Origin: Candidatus Bathyarchaeota archaeon
Lineage (GTDB): Archaea > Thermoproteota > Bathyarchaeia > 40CM-2-53-6
Reading direction: 5' to 3'
Assembly (NCBI GenBank): GCA_005881615.1
Contig: VBBR01000061.1
Coordinates: 1-34,981 of the forward strand
DNA: 34,981 nt
The translations under genes were made by a program, and so were the position numbers. The notes below the pieces were generated by a model that was not told the origin of the DNA, did not search any database, and saw only the letters and a list, made by a program, of their open reading frames with translations. Position 1 is the stretch's first letter, and every line of letters begins with the position of its first letter. This document shows positions 24,420 through 31,308 of the stretch, one piece after another.

Positions 24420-25187
24420 ATGATCGTTAGTGTACTAAACAACAAGGGCGGGACAGGAAAGACCACAACAGCTGTAAACCTCGCAACCGCAACCGCGATT
24501 GAAGGCAAAAAGACACTCATCGTGGACTTGGACCCTCAGGGAAACGCCACCACCGGATTAGGCTTCGAGAAAGCAACACTTTCTTCGACTGTGTACAACG
24601 TTCTCTCTCAATCGCGGAAGGCAGAAGAGGTAATTCTAAGCACCCGTATCGAGAAACTCTCGTTACTACCCAGCAATCTGGACCTAGCCGGTGCAGAAGT
24701 CGAGCTGTCATCCACCCCCGGTAGAGAATATGTGCTCAGAGAATCCATTGGTTCTATCAAAGACCAGTTCGAACAAATTGTAATCGACTGCCCACCCAAC
24801 ATCGGACTGCTCACACTCAACGCGCTCGTGTCGTCCGACCTAGTCCTCATCCCGGTCCAATGCGAGTTCTATCCCATGGAAGGACTACCAACACTTCTCA
24901 AAGTCATGGATCTCGTCAGATCCCGGCTGAAGGCAGCCTTCGACTACCGGATCATACTGACAATGTACGACCGAAGAACAGCACTATCACGCCGAGTCAT
25001 GCAACAAGTAAACAACAACTTTGGCGAACGCGTTCTGAAATCCGTAATCCCCAGATCCGTACGCATGGCAGAAGCTCCAAGCAAAGGCCTACCAGGGATA
25101 CTGTACCGGCCAAGAAACCCTGCATCAGAACAATACCGTGTACTAGCAAAGGAGCTGCTACAAGTCCAACCGGTCGCAATAGCTTAG
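24420..25187 (+). CDS. ParA/Soj-family ATPase
   Basis: 255 aa deviant-Walker ATPase of the ParA/MinD superfamily. KGGTGKTT (9-16) has the signature Lys, switch I is IVDLDPQGNATTGLGF, and Walker B is IVIDCPPNIGLLTLNAL. EFYPMEGLPTLLK and the late motif EAPSKGLPGILYRPRNPAS match chromosomal/plasmid Soj rather than MinD. There is no N-terminal HTH or amphipathic membrane helix. No ParB, SegB or other DNA-binding partner is adjacent, so the gene is an orphan here. It may partition the chromosome, another cargo or a protein complex. The leaderless-type ATG is about 27 nt after a TATA-like AGTATTCAT. A T5 run at 25246-25250 may end the transcript. Confidence 0.93.
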   Translation: MIVSVLNNKGGTGKTTTAVNLATATAIEGKKTLIVDLDPQGNATTGLGFEKATLSSTVYNVLSQSRKAEEVILSTRIEKLSLLPSNLDLAGAEVELSSTPGREYVLRESIGSIKDQFEQIVIDCPPNIGLLTLNALVSSDLVLIPVQCEFYPMEGLPTLLKVMDLVRSRLKAAFDYRIILTMYDRRTALSRRVMQQVNNNFGERVLKSVIPRSVRMAEAPSKGLPGILYRPRNPASEQYRVLAKELLQVQPVAIA

Positions 25188-25245
25188 CGTGATACAAAGA
25201 ACCCGCGGCACATCAACTCTGAACTAGAACTGCCTGACCGTCCCG

Positions 25246-25250
25246 TTTTT
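25246..25250 (+). terminator. T-rich terminator after parA
   Basis: CCGTTTTTCTTCT lies 59 nt after the parA stop, inside the spacer of a 7-bp inverted repeat (GAACTAG at 25221-25227, CTAGTTC at 25259-25265). Archaeal termination commonly occurs at such U-tracts. Weak evidence. Confidence 0.3.
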
Positions 25251-25328
25251 CTTCTGCCCTAGTTCTTACGCTATGGAACTCCCGTTCATACCTCGCGCTC
25301 GACACCGAGTCTATCCTCAAGGAAGCGG

Positions 25329-26249
25329 TTAGAGAGACATTTCCCTAATTGATGATAGAACCTCGTCGATTGTCGTGTAGGTTTTCTCTGGAAGTTTCTC
25401 AAGGAATACACGAGCCCTGACCCGTTCTTCGGCAGTCATGTCAAAGAGCTTCCACCCATGTTCGTCTACGAGTCGAGACTTGCTGGTCGGGAACCTCGCA
25501 TCCTCGCTCAAGACCTCGCCTAGTGATTCGAGCCCGACCTGCCCCGTTAGCGAATGGAACTGTCCTGAGTTCAAGAAAGTCTTCAAGCGGGCAGCATCTC
25601 TGTACATCCTTACCCCATGAAACGCTAGAATGCTCTTCTCGAATTTTAGGCCAGAAGCTTTGGCCGCAATGTCCTGGAGCTCGCTGTCGTCGAACTCGTA
25701 TATGTTCTGTTTTCCCTTGCCGAACAGCCTACTGTAGAGAATACTCGATCCTACATTGGGGTACTGTCTTGAGATGTCAACACTGTGTACGGCATCGTGG
25801 TCCTGTAGAGCCTTCAACGTATCAGCTGTTGGCTCCCCTCCCCGAAACTCGACGGCGATACTTGTTCGGCCGAGGTTTACAGTGGAAAGAAATGCTCTGA
25901 GTTTGGAGGATAGTTCTTGGTCCCCCACAAGCTCCTTCGGAATCAGGATTGTCAGAACGCTTGCCGTAAGCTGTCTGCAGATCTTCTCGATCGAATCAAC
26001 CAGGCGAACGCTCTTCGATGTCAATTCTAGCCTGTGAAGTTCCGCAAGATCCTTGTGACACCTGACAGAGAACTCGAACCCAGGCGGAACTCTCCGGCGC
26101 CAACTAGATACTGCCACTGAGCTTGGTAGCCGGTAGTATGTGCTATTGACTTCTACGAAGTCGTAGGCAGACGAATAGGCTTTCAGTCGGTCGCCGCTAG
26201 CGACAGAAAAGTAATCCCATCCCACTGAGCCGATAATGAGTTGACCCAT
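25329..26249 (-). CDS. DUF72 family protein
   Basis: 306 aa TIM-barrel-like DUF72 protein. Family features are IGSVGWDYFS at the N-terminus, YDFVEVNSTYYRLPS (E-x-N-x-T/S-F/Y-Y), WRRRVPPGFEFSVRCHKDLA, SIAVEFRG and SVDISRQYP. SRLFGKGKQNIYEFDDSEL replaces the usual Y-x-R-x-H/L-G stretch. The function of the family is unknown, with structural resemblance to xylose-isomerase-like barrels. The ATG at 26249 lies about 29 nt after a minus-strand TATA-like CCTAAATCT that sits inside the divergent DUF72 gene. The start regions of the two genes overlap. Confidence 0.88.
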   Translation of the reverse strand: MGQLIIGSVGWDYFSVASGDRLKAYSSAYDFVEVNSTYYRLPSSVAVSSWRRRVPPGFEFSVRCHKDLAELHRLELTSKSVRLVDSIEKICRQLTASVLTILIPKELVGDQELSSKLRAFLSTVNLGRTSIAVEFRGGEPTADTLKALQDHDAVHSVDISRQYPNVGSSILYSRLFGKGKQNIYEFDDSELQDIAAKASGLKFEKSILAFHGVRMYRDAARLKTFLNSGQFHSLTGQVGLESLGEVLSEDARFPTSKSRLVDEHGWKLFDMTAEERVRARVFLEKLPEKTYTTIDEVLSSIREMSL

Positions 26250-27485
26250 ACCTTCTTGAGACGGTTTGCAACCTCAGATTTAGGGAAGAGGTCGGCGAAC
26301 ACGGGGCGATTTCTCCTAGGTACATCCGGGTGGTCTTATCCGGAATGGGTAGGAGTCTTCTATCCCACGTCCACCGAGAGCAAACTAAGACATTACACTC
26401 ATGTTTTTCCTACTGCAGAGATCGACTCCACGTTCTATGCGTTCCCCCAGCCGGGAACAGTGCTGGGGTGGAACAGATTCTCTCCAAAGGAGTTCATCTT
26501 TTGTGCGAAAATCCCCCAGGCGATCACTCACGACAAACTGGGTGAGATCGGTCCTGCCTTAGAAACTGAATTAGACCGTTTTGCGGAGTTGATGCTCCCA
26601 CTAAATAATAGTGGAAAACTCGGGTGTCTACTCCTGCAGATGCCGCCCAGGTACAAATACGACCTCGGCCATCTGGAAGGATTTCTCTCGATTCTTCCGC
26701 ATGGTTTCAAGTATGCAATTGAGTTCCGGCACAACTCTTGGCTGCAAGACTCAACATGGCCTATGCTCTCCAAGTACAACGTGGCCTACACGATCGTCGA
26801 CGAGCCTCTACTTCCGCCTGAAGTACATGTAACCGCCGATTTCGCATACATCCGTTGGCACGGTCACGGGCAACGCCCCTGGTACGATTACCATTACACG
26901 GAAAAGGAACTAGATTCATGGGTCCCGAAGGTCAAAGAGATAGAACCTTCTGTCAAAACCACCTATGGCTACTTCAACAATCACTTCCACGGCTACGCCG
27001 TAGAAAACGCGCTCAAGATCCTCCAGATGCTGGGAAAACTCACCCCAGCTCAGCGGGAAGCCCTCGACAGGGCCAAAGCCCACTTGGAAAAAGGCAAGGG
27101 GCCCGAAGGCTTGGGAGAATGGACGAAGGGCGGCGACGACCGGCCAAGAATCATCGACCTTCTTAGTGCTCTGATGGGAGATTCGAGACTCGCTCGGGCG
27201 CTGGCCATCCCGGACGGTGATGTGAGCGTCAAAACATCTAGTCCTGAGAGGATTGTCGCAAAGATTCGCGACTACAATTTGACTATGGAATCTGGCGCGA
27301 AAACAATTATTCATGATTGCGGAGATTGGGAAAGGTCAGTCGAGACGCGGCAGCTGTGCAAGCATGTTGGGAAGGTCATATTGATGCTGCCTGAGAAAAT
27401 AGCCTTAGGATGGGTGACTCAGATTCACGAAGACATTGACGCATGGCACTTTCAAAAACCGATGGACAAAACCATCGCTGACTAG
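26241..27485 (+). CDS. DUF72 protein fused to a C-terminal SWIM-like zinc finger
   Basis: Up to 414 aa. Residues 22-265 are a classical DUF72 domain: FLLGTSGWSYPEWVGVFYP, AEIDSTFYAFPQP, FIFCAKIPQAITHD, LLLQMPPRY, YAIEFRHNSW, IVDEPL, YIRWHGHGQRPWYDY and YGYFNNHFHGYAVENAL. About 150 extra residues follow: a charged linker, a helical segment (RIIDLLSALMGDSRLARAL) and then KTIIHDCGDW...LCKHVGKVILML. This fits a SWIM finger (CxC-xn-CxH), with His358-x-Cys360 and Cys373-x-His375; the first Cys is replaced by His. SWIM fingers bind nucleic acid or protein. TTG at 26241 overlaps the divergent gene by 9 nt; TTG at 26256 would avoid the overlap. The stop shares CTAG with the rhodanese gene. Confidence 0.87.
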   Translation: MTHTFLRRFATSDLGKRSANTGRFLLGTSGWSYPEWVGVFYPTSTESKLRHYTHVFPTAEIDSTFYAFPQPGTVLGWNRFSPKEFIFCAKIPQAITHDKLGEIGPALETELDRFAELMLPLNNSGKLGCLLLQMPPRYKYDLGHLEGFLSILPHGFKYAIEFRHNSWLQDSTWPMLSKYNVAYTIVDEPLLPPEVHVTADFAYIRWHGHGQRPWYDYHYTEKELDSWVPKVKEIEPSVKTTYGYFNNHFHGYAVENALKILQMLGKLTPAQREALDRAKAHLEKGKGPEGLGEWTKGGDDRPRIIDLLSALMGDSRLARALAIPDGDVSVKTSSPERIVAKIRDYNLTMESGAKTIIHDCGDWERSVETRQLCKHVGKVILMLPEKIALGWVTQIHEDIDAWHFQKPMDKTIAD

Positions 27486-28273
27486 GATTTTGCTTGACCG
27501 AGTTCCGTGGGAAGGTTCTTCTTTGATGACCATTCGTGCCAAGATCCAACGTAGTTTCTAGCCCGATTGTACCCCATTGATCTTAGCGCGTAGAAGGCGG
27601 CGGCCGCACGAGCCCCGCGGTGACAATAGACAGCTATTTCAGAGCTAGGCTGTAGGCCCACCGAACGAAGTTGTTTGTTGATTGATTGACGACTCTGGAA
27701 TCCTCCTTTTCCGCTGAGAAAATTGGTCCATTCAAACCAGACCGCTCCAGGTACTCTTCCTGAGCGTGGGCAACACTCCCGATTCTCTGATCCATCGAAT
27801 TCTCCTCTGCTTCTCACGTCCAGCACGAACCCAGTCGGCGAGGTGGAGAGAGAGCGAACATGGCTGGCTGTTGCTAGAACAGCAGGGTCAGGATGAGCCT
27901 TGAAAATTGTGGGGACCGTGACTCTTCCTCGCTTCTCGACGGGATACCTGGAATCCTTCCAGGCTCTAAAGCCGCCTTCAAGCATCAGTGGAGTTTTCAT
28001 CCCAGCGTACTCAAGCAACCAAGCAACTCGTGCAGCTCTCATTCCGAACGCAGACTCGTATACGATTGCTCTCTCGTTGCCTCTTAGGCCGAGTCGTCCA
28101 AGTTTCGATTCGAGATCTCGATGAAATACAGTAAGACTCTTCTTGTCTGTTCCGGGAACGAAGTAGTGGAAGAGATCAGCATTCCTTGCTCCGGGAATAT
28201 GGGCTCTAGAATAGGCGGTCCTCGAACGGGCATCGAGGACGGCGATGTTCTTTGATGTTAGGTGCTGTCTCAA
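27482..28273 (-). CDS. two-domain rhodanese sulfurtransferase (thiosulfate/3-mercaptopyruvate type)
   Basis: 263 aa from TTG 28273. Two rhodanese domains are visible: inactive N-terminal (IAVLDARSRTAYSRAHIPGA, with YESAFGMRAA at the former active loop) and catalytic C-terminal (FVLDVRSRGEF, GRVPGAVWFEW, active loop YCHRGARAA with Cys217). It transfers sulfane sulfur from thiosulfate or mercaptopyruvate; the CHRGAR loop does not settle which. The usual N-terminal TVNRSWLRQHL is encoded upstream in frame, but no ATG/GTG/TTG precedes it, only CTG at 28300 and 28309. The frame is then closed by the TAG of the metallo-hydrolase gene. Non-AUG initiation is therefore possible. Confidence 0.9.
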   Translation of the reverse strand: MRQHLTSKNIAVLDARSRTAYSRAHIPGARNADLFHYFVPGTDKKSLTVFHRDLESKLGRLGLRGNERAIVYESAFGMRAARVAWLLEYAGMKTPLMLEGGFRAWKDSRYPVEKRGRVTVPTIFKAHPDPAVLATASHVRSLSTSPTGFVLDVRSRGEFDGSENRECCPRSGRVPGAVWFEWTNFLSGKGGFQSRQSINKQLRSVGLQPSSEIAVYCHRGARAAAAFYALRSMGYNRARNYVGSWHEWSSKKNLPTELGQAKS

Positions 28274-28321
28274 CCAGCTCCGATTGACGGTGGCTTTCAG
28301 AGACCTCAGTTTTCCTACGTT

Positions 28322-28975
28322 CTACTCGGGTTTGAGAATCTGCACCGGACAGGCGGCTAGCTGTTTGAATTTCTCGGCGTCGTTTTCGGAGCCGACGATT
28401 GCTCCGTAGTGCATTGGTATCGCTAGCTTGGGCTTGATCATTCTTGTAGCTTCAGCTGCTTCTTCCGGTGTCATTACGTACGTCCCGCTGACAGGTAGAA
28501 GCGCGACGTCAGTCTTGAAGCCTCTCATTTCAGGAATCGGATCTGTATCGCCAGCGTGGTAAACTCGAACTCCACCGATCGATAGGATGAAGCCGACTTT
28601 TCCATCCTCCTTGGGATGAAATGGTTTCCCGGGTTCACGGAACTTGTTCAAGTTGTAGGCGGGAACCACCTCGATGGTAATATCCCCAAAAACGACTTTG
28701 TCGCCCGGCTTTACGGCCTTGACCTCCTTTACTTTCGTGCTTGAAAGCTCTTTCTTAACGGCGGGAATCGTCACGATGGTCGTTTTTTCCGAAGAAACCT
28801 TCTTGATGTCGTCGATTGAAAGATGGTCGAAATGCTCGTGACTGACAAGAAGAATGTCTGCTTTGTCCGGAATAGGTCGTATCTTAAAGGGGTCTATGAT
28901 TATCGTCTTACCGTTCTTAATTCTGAATGAGTCGTGCCCGAGCCAGCTGATCTTAACCCCTTGATACTCGAACAA
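28322..28975 (-). CDS. UPF0173 metal-dependent hydrolase (metallo-beta-lactamase fold)
   Basis: 217 aa. MBL-fold motifs appear in order: WLGHDSFRI, DPFKIRPIPDKADILLVSHE with HEHFDHL (zinc site), VVPAYNLNKF, HAGDTDPIPEM, LLPVSGTYVMTPEEAAEA and PMHYGAIVGSE. This is the UPF0173/UlaG-like group found widely in archaea and bacteria; the substrate is unknown. The start is TTG. Downstream, the rhodanese gene is in the same frame, separated by the TAG stop at 28322-28324 and no more than 48 nt, so the two are co-transcribed. It is divergent from trxB. Confidence 0.92.
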   Translation of the reverse strand: MFEYQGVKISWLGHDSFRIKNGKTIIIDPFKIRPIPDKADILLVSHEHFDHLSIDDIKKVSSEKTTIVTIPAVKKELSSTKVKEVKAVKPGDKVVFGDITIEVVPAYNLNKFREPGKPFHPKEDGKVGFILSIGGVRVYHAGDTDPIPEMRGFKTDVALLPVSGTYVMTPEEAAEATRMIKPKLAIPMHYGAIVGSENDAEKFKQLAACPVQILKPE

Positions 28976-29086
28976 TCAGTTTCACGGTTTCTGGGCCTCG
29001 GCTAACTCGATAATTAAGCCTTCTAGAAAAAACGGTTGTTCGAGAATACCCATAAATCATTGGACAAGCGATCTTTGAGATATACG

Positions 29087-30007
29087 ATGTACGACGTGAT
29101 CATCATAGGGTCAGGATCAGCGGGCTACACGGCCGCGATTTACTCATGCCGAGCGGGAAGAAAAACCCTGCTCATCGCGGGATCAATACCCGGGGGCCAG
29201 TTGATGCTTACGTCGGATGTAGAAAACTTTCCTGGGTTTCCTGAATCGATAGTTGGACCCGAACTGATGGAACAGATGAGGAAGCAAGCTGAACGATTCG
29301 GTCCAGAAATCGTCTACGACGATGCTTCAGATGTCGATTTTAAGTCTAGACCATTCAACGTGACTGTCGGTAAGAAGACCTACGAAGGAAAGACGGTGAT
29401 CATAAGCACCGGCGCAAACGCGAAGTGGCTCGGAATCCCCTCAGAGACCAAGTTTAGGGGACACGGAGTCTCAAGTTGCGCAACATGCGATGGCTACTTC
29501 TTCAAGGAAAAAAACGTGGTCGTGGTTGGCGGAGGAGATACGGCAATGGAGGAAGCGACGTTCCTCGCGAACATCGCGAAGAAGGTCACGGTTGTCCATC
29601 GTAGGGACAAGTTACGAGCCAGCCAAATAATGCAGGAACGTTCCCTACGAAACCCGAAGATTAGCTTTGTCTGGGACTCAGTCGTGAAAGAAATTCTAGG
29701 AGACAACAATGTCACTGGGGTTACGAGCAAGAACCTTAAGACTGGAAAGGAACAGCTACTCAAGACGGATGGGGTGTTCGTCGCGATCGGCTACGAGCCA
29801 AACACTTCGATCTTCAAAGGACAAATAGATCTCGACCCCAAAGGCTACATCATCACCCACAAGGAAACCGAGACGAACCTGCCAGGAGTATTTGCGGCAG
29901 GAGACGTTAGAGATTTCAGGTATAGACAGGCGATCACAGCCGCAGCCGACGGCTGCAAAGCAGCGATGGACGCTGACAGGTTCATCGGCGAACATTACAA
30001 GAACTGA
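29087..30007 (+). CDS. trxB: thioredoxin reductase
   Basis: FAD/NAD(P)H flavoprotein reducing thioredoxin; about 306 aa from the ATG at 29087. Motifs are VIIIGSGSAGYTAAIYSCRA (FAD), GGQLMLTSDVENFPGFPE, the redox pair Cys131-x-x-Cys134 in SSCATCDGYFF, VVVVGGGDTAMEEATFLA (NAD(P)H) and GVFAAGDVRD (FAD). The frame extends to a TTG at 29036 (17 more residues without homology); the ATG gives the usual MYDVIIIGSG start. TATA-like TAATTAAG at about 29010-29017 and CATAAATC near 29051 lie upstream. A zinc-ribbon gene follows after 11 nt. It may supply reducing power to MsrA at 7.3 kb. Confidence 0.95.
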   Translation: MYDVIIIGSGSAGYTAAIYSCRAGRKTLLIAGSIPGGQLMLTSDVENFPGFPESIVGPELMEQMRKQAERFGPEIVYDDASDVDFKSRPFNVTVGKKTYEGKTVIISTGANAKWLGIPSETKFRGHGVSSCATCDGYFFKEKNVVVVGGGDTAMEEATFLANIAKKVTVVHRRDKLRASQIMQERSLRNPKISFVWDSVVKEILGDNNVTGVTSKNLKTGKEQLLKTDGVFVAIGYEPNTSIFKGQIDLDPKGYIITHKETETNLPGVFAAGDVRDFRYRQAITAAADGCKAAMDADRFIGEHYKN

Positions 30008-30018
30008 GTATCAGACTC

Positions 30019-30222
30019 TTGAAATGTCCAAAGTGCGACTTGCAACTCGACTTTGTCGGACGATACATAGTGCAAGAAGATTTCGAAGCTGGTGCTCCAG
30101 CTCAAATCCGTGACATGGAGGTGTGGCAGTGCGACCTGTGCAAGACCTACTACGAAACCAGCCGCAGCGGACAACCAATCCCGATACGCTTCATGCAGAG
30201 CCTGTTCAAACGCCTAGAATAA
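30019..30222 (+). CDS. small zinc-ribbon protein downstream of trxB
   Basis: 67 aa. Two CxxC pairs, KCPKCDLQL at the N-terminus and VWQCDLCKTYYE in the middle, make a zinc ribbon, with a basic C-terminal helix (RFMQSLFKRLE). The start is TTG, 11 nt after the trxB stop, indicating co-transcription. It resembles small archaeal zinc-ribbon proteins of unknown function. It could be a nucleic-acid-binding or redox-sensing partner, but nothing in the sequence decides this. Confidence 0.8.
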   Translation: MKCPKCDLQLDFVGRYIVQEDFEAGAPAQIRDMEVWQCDLCKTYYETSRSGQPIPIRFMQSLFKRLE

Positions 30223-30235
30223 AGGATAGACTCAA

Positions 30236-30556
30236 TCAGTCCTTGACGCTTTCAGTCTTGTCTTTCATAGTTCTCGGTTTATCCAGACGCTCGTCGATCC
30301 TAAGAGTCGAGGAAATTCGCTTTGCTCCCATCAATCGCAATGCAGAGTGTGACTCCTCAACCGCTTTCAGTATTGTACGGACGTCTCGTGCTTGTAGAAT
30401 CGTTGCCATCGGAGTTACTTGATACACGAGCCCCTCGATTTTGGAGATCACCTGTAGCGCTCGCTTGACGTATCGGCTAACGCTCGTCCCAGTCCCAATG
30501 GGGTGAATACTGAACTCGGCTATCGACACAATTCGTCTCTTTTTCAGAGCCCGCAC
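30236..30556 (-). CDS. UPF0045/MTH1187-family (thiamine-binding-like) protein
   Basis: 106 aa ferredoxin-like-fold protein. AEFSIHPIGTGTSVSRYVKR and VYQVTPMATILQA (usual GLxYQLTPMGTxIEG), together with RIDERLDKPRTMKDKTESV at the C-terminus, are diagnostic of the YqgV/MTH1187 family. Members bind thiamine or its pyrimidine moiety and form tetramers. The start is GTG. It converges with the zinc-ribbon gene 13 nt away, so transcripts overlap at their ends. The next gene upstream on the same strand is the DUF2153-like gene, 40 nt away. Confidence 0.88.
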   Translation of the reverse strand: MRALKKRRIVSIAEFSIHPIGTGTSVSRYVKRALQVISKIEGLVYQVTPMATILQARDVRTILKAVEESHSALRLMGAKRISSTLRIDERLDKPRTMKDKTESVKD

Positions 30557-30596
30557 CTTGAGGGGCGCGATCGTGTTCTGTCCTGATAACTCTTGG

Positions 30597-30968
30597 CTAG
30601 CTGACCAGCCTATTTTGCCGGTCGGGCGCTTTCTGGCGCAACCCGTGAGACTGCTCGTATTTCTCAGTCTTATCGATGTCCAACTCCATGAGCTGGACAG
30701 TTGCCTTTTTTATGATCCCGAAGATTTCCTCGAGCTCGGGTCGCTCAAAATCTTTCAGTGAAAGGTTCCCAATCCACTGCATCCAGCCCTGCATGCTCTT
30801 CGCGAGAGTCGAGCAACATAGGCCGATACCGTATACGATGTCTAGGCGGTCTTGAGGATCAAGGTCCGAGATACGCTTCACCCTGTTCCTCGCTTCTTCT
30901 ACCCAGGACTTAGGTTCATCTGACATTTCCATAAATTTCTCACTTGTTTCTCGTGAATCACTTGTCAT
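30597..30968 (-). CDS. DUF2153-like helical protein
   Basis: 123 aa, all-helical. WVEEARNRVKRISDLDPQDR, LAKSMQGWMQWIGNLSLKDF, ELEEIFGIIKK and LMELDIDKTEKY resemble the archaeal DUF2153 family (G-W-x-x-W-I, then F..EEL.EI and F/L-ELDI), as far as I recall it. The function is unknown. ATG start; the first 20 residues are polar and probably disordered. It is likely co-transcribed with the UPF0045 gene downstream. Confidence 0.7.
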   Translation of the reverse strand: MTSDSRETSEKFMEMSDEPKSWVEEARNRVKRISDLDPQDRLDIVYGIGLCCSTLAKSMQGWMQWIGNLSLKDFERPELEEIFGIIKKATVQLMELDIDKTEKYEQSHGLRQKAPDRQNRLVS

Positions 30969-31091
30969 GCAGAAGTTTCACGGCCTGACTCAGCTCTCAG
31001 CTGCCTGTCCATGATTCACGTGGGATGTCCACACGAGTAAATATTAACGTTACTTGACCTTGATGGGGCAGATAACGGGACAAGACCGGGC

Positions 31092-31283
31092 TTAGTTCGA
31101 CGCAATAACGCTAGCATGAGGCGACAGAAATTTCTCAATCAACACTTGGTTAAGCAGGGCCAGAATCTCTTCGACTGTTCTCGTTGCGTGGGCGAAAAAG
31201 CCGTCCAGATTTGGAGTCTTGGGGCCGCGCCATGGGAACAGTTCCTCCAACTTTACATCCTTCACAGTTTTCTCTGCTTGCAA
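31092..31283 (-). CDS. possible small protein downstream of the ABC exporter
   Basis: 63 aa with a TTG start, 25 nt after the ABC permease stop and on the same strand. It contains one amphipathic helix (TRTVEEILALLNQVLIEKF) and an acidic/aromatic N-terminus (KLEELFPWRG). It has no recognisable family or ribosome binding site. Overlapping + strand frames exist but look like shadows of the permease. Support is position and composition only. The rest of the gap to 30968 holds nothing that I can identify. Confidence 0.3.
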   Translation of the reverse strand: MQAEKTVKDVKLEELFPWRGPKTPNLDGFFAHATRTVEEILALLNQVLIEKFLSPHASVIASN

Positions 31284-31308
31284 GCTTCTGTATCCTCCAC
31301 CCCGAATA

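Noticed and set aside
25221-25265. GAACTAG/CTAGTTC inverted repeat downstream of parA as a parS-like centromere
   Set aside because: A single 7-bp repeat with a 31-nt spacer is weak, there is no ParB partner, and the T-run in the spacer is better explained as termination.
26245-27485. recent duplication of the two DUF72 genes as a repeat
   Set aside because: The two proteins share only family motifs and differ widely elsewhere; no nucleotide-level inverted repeat is visible.
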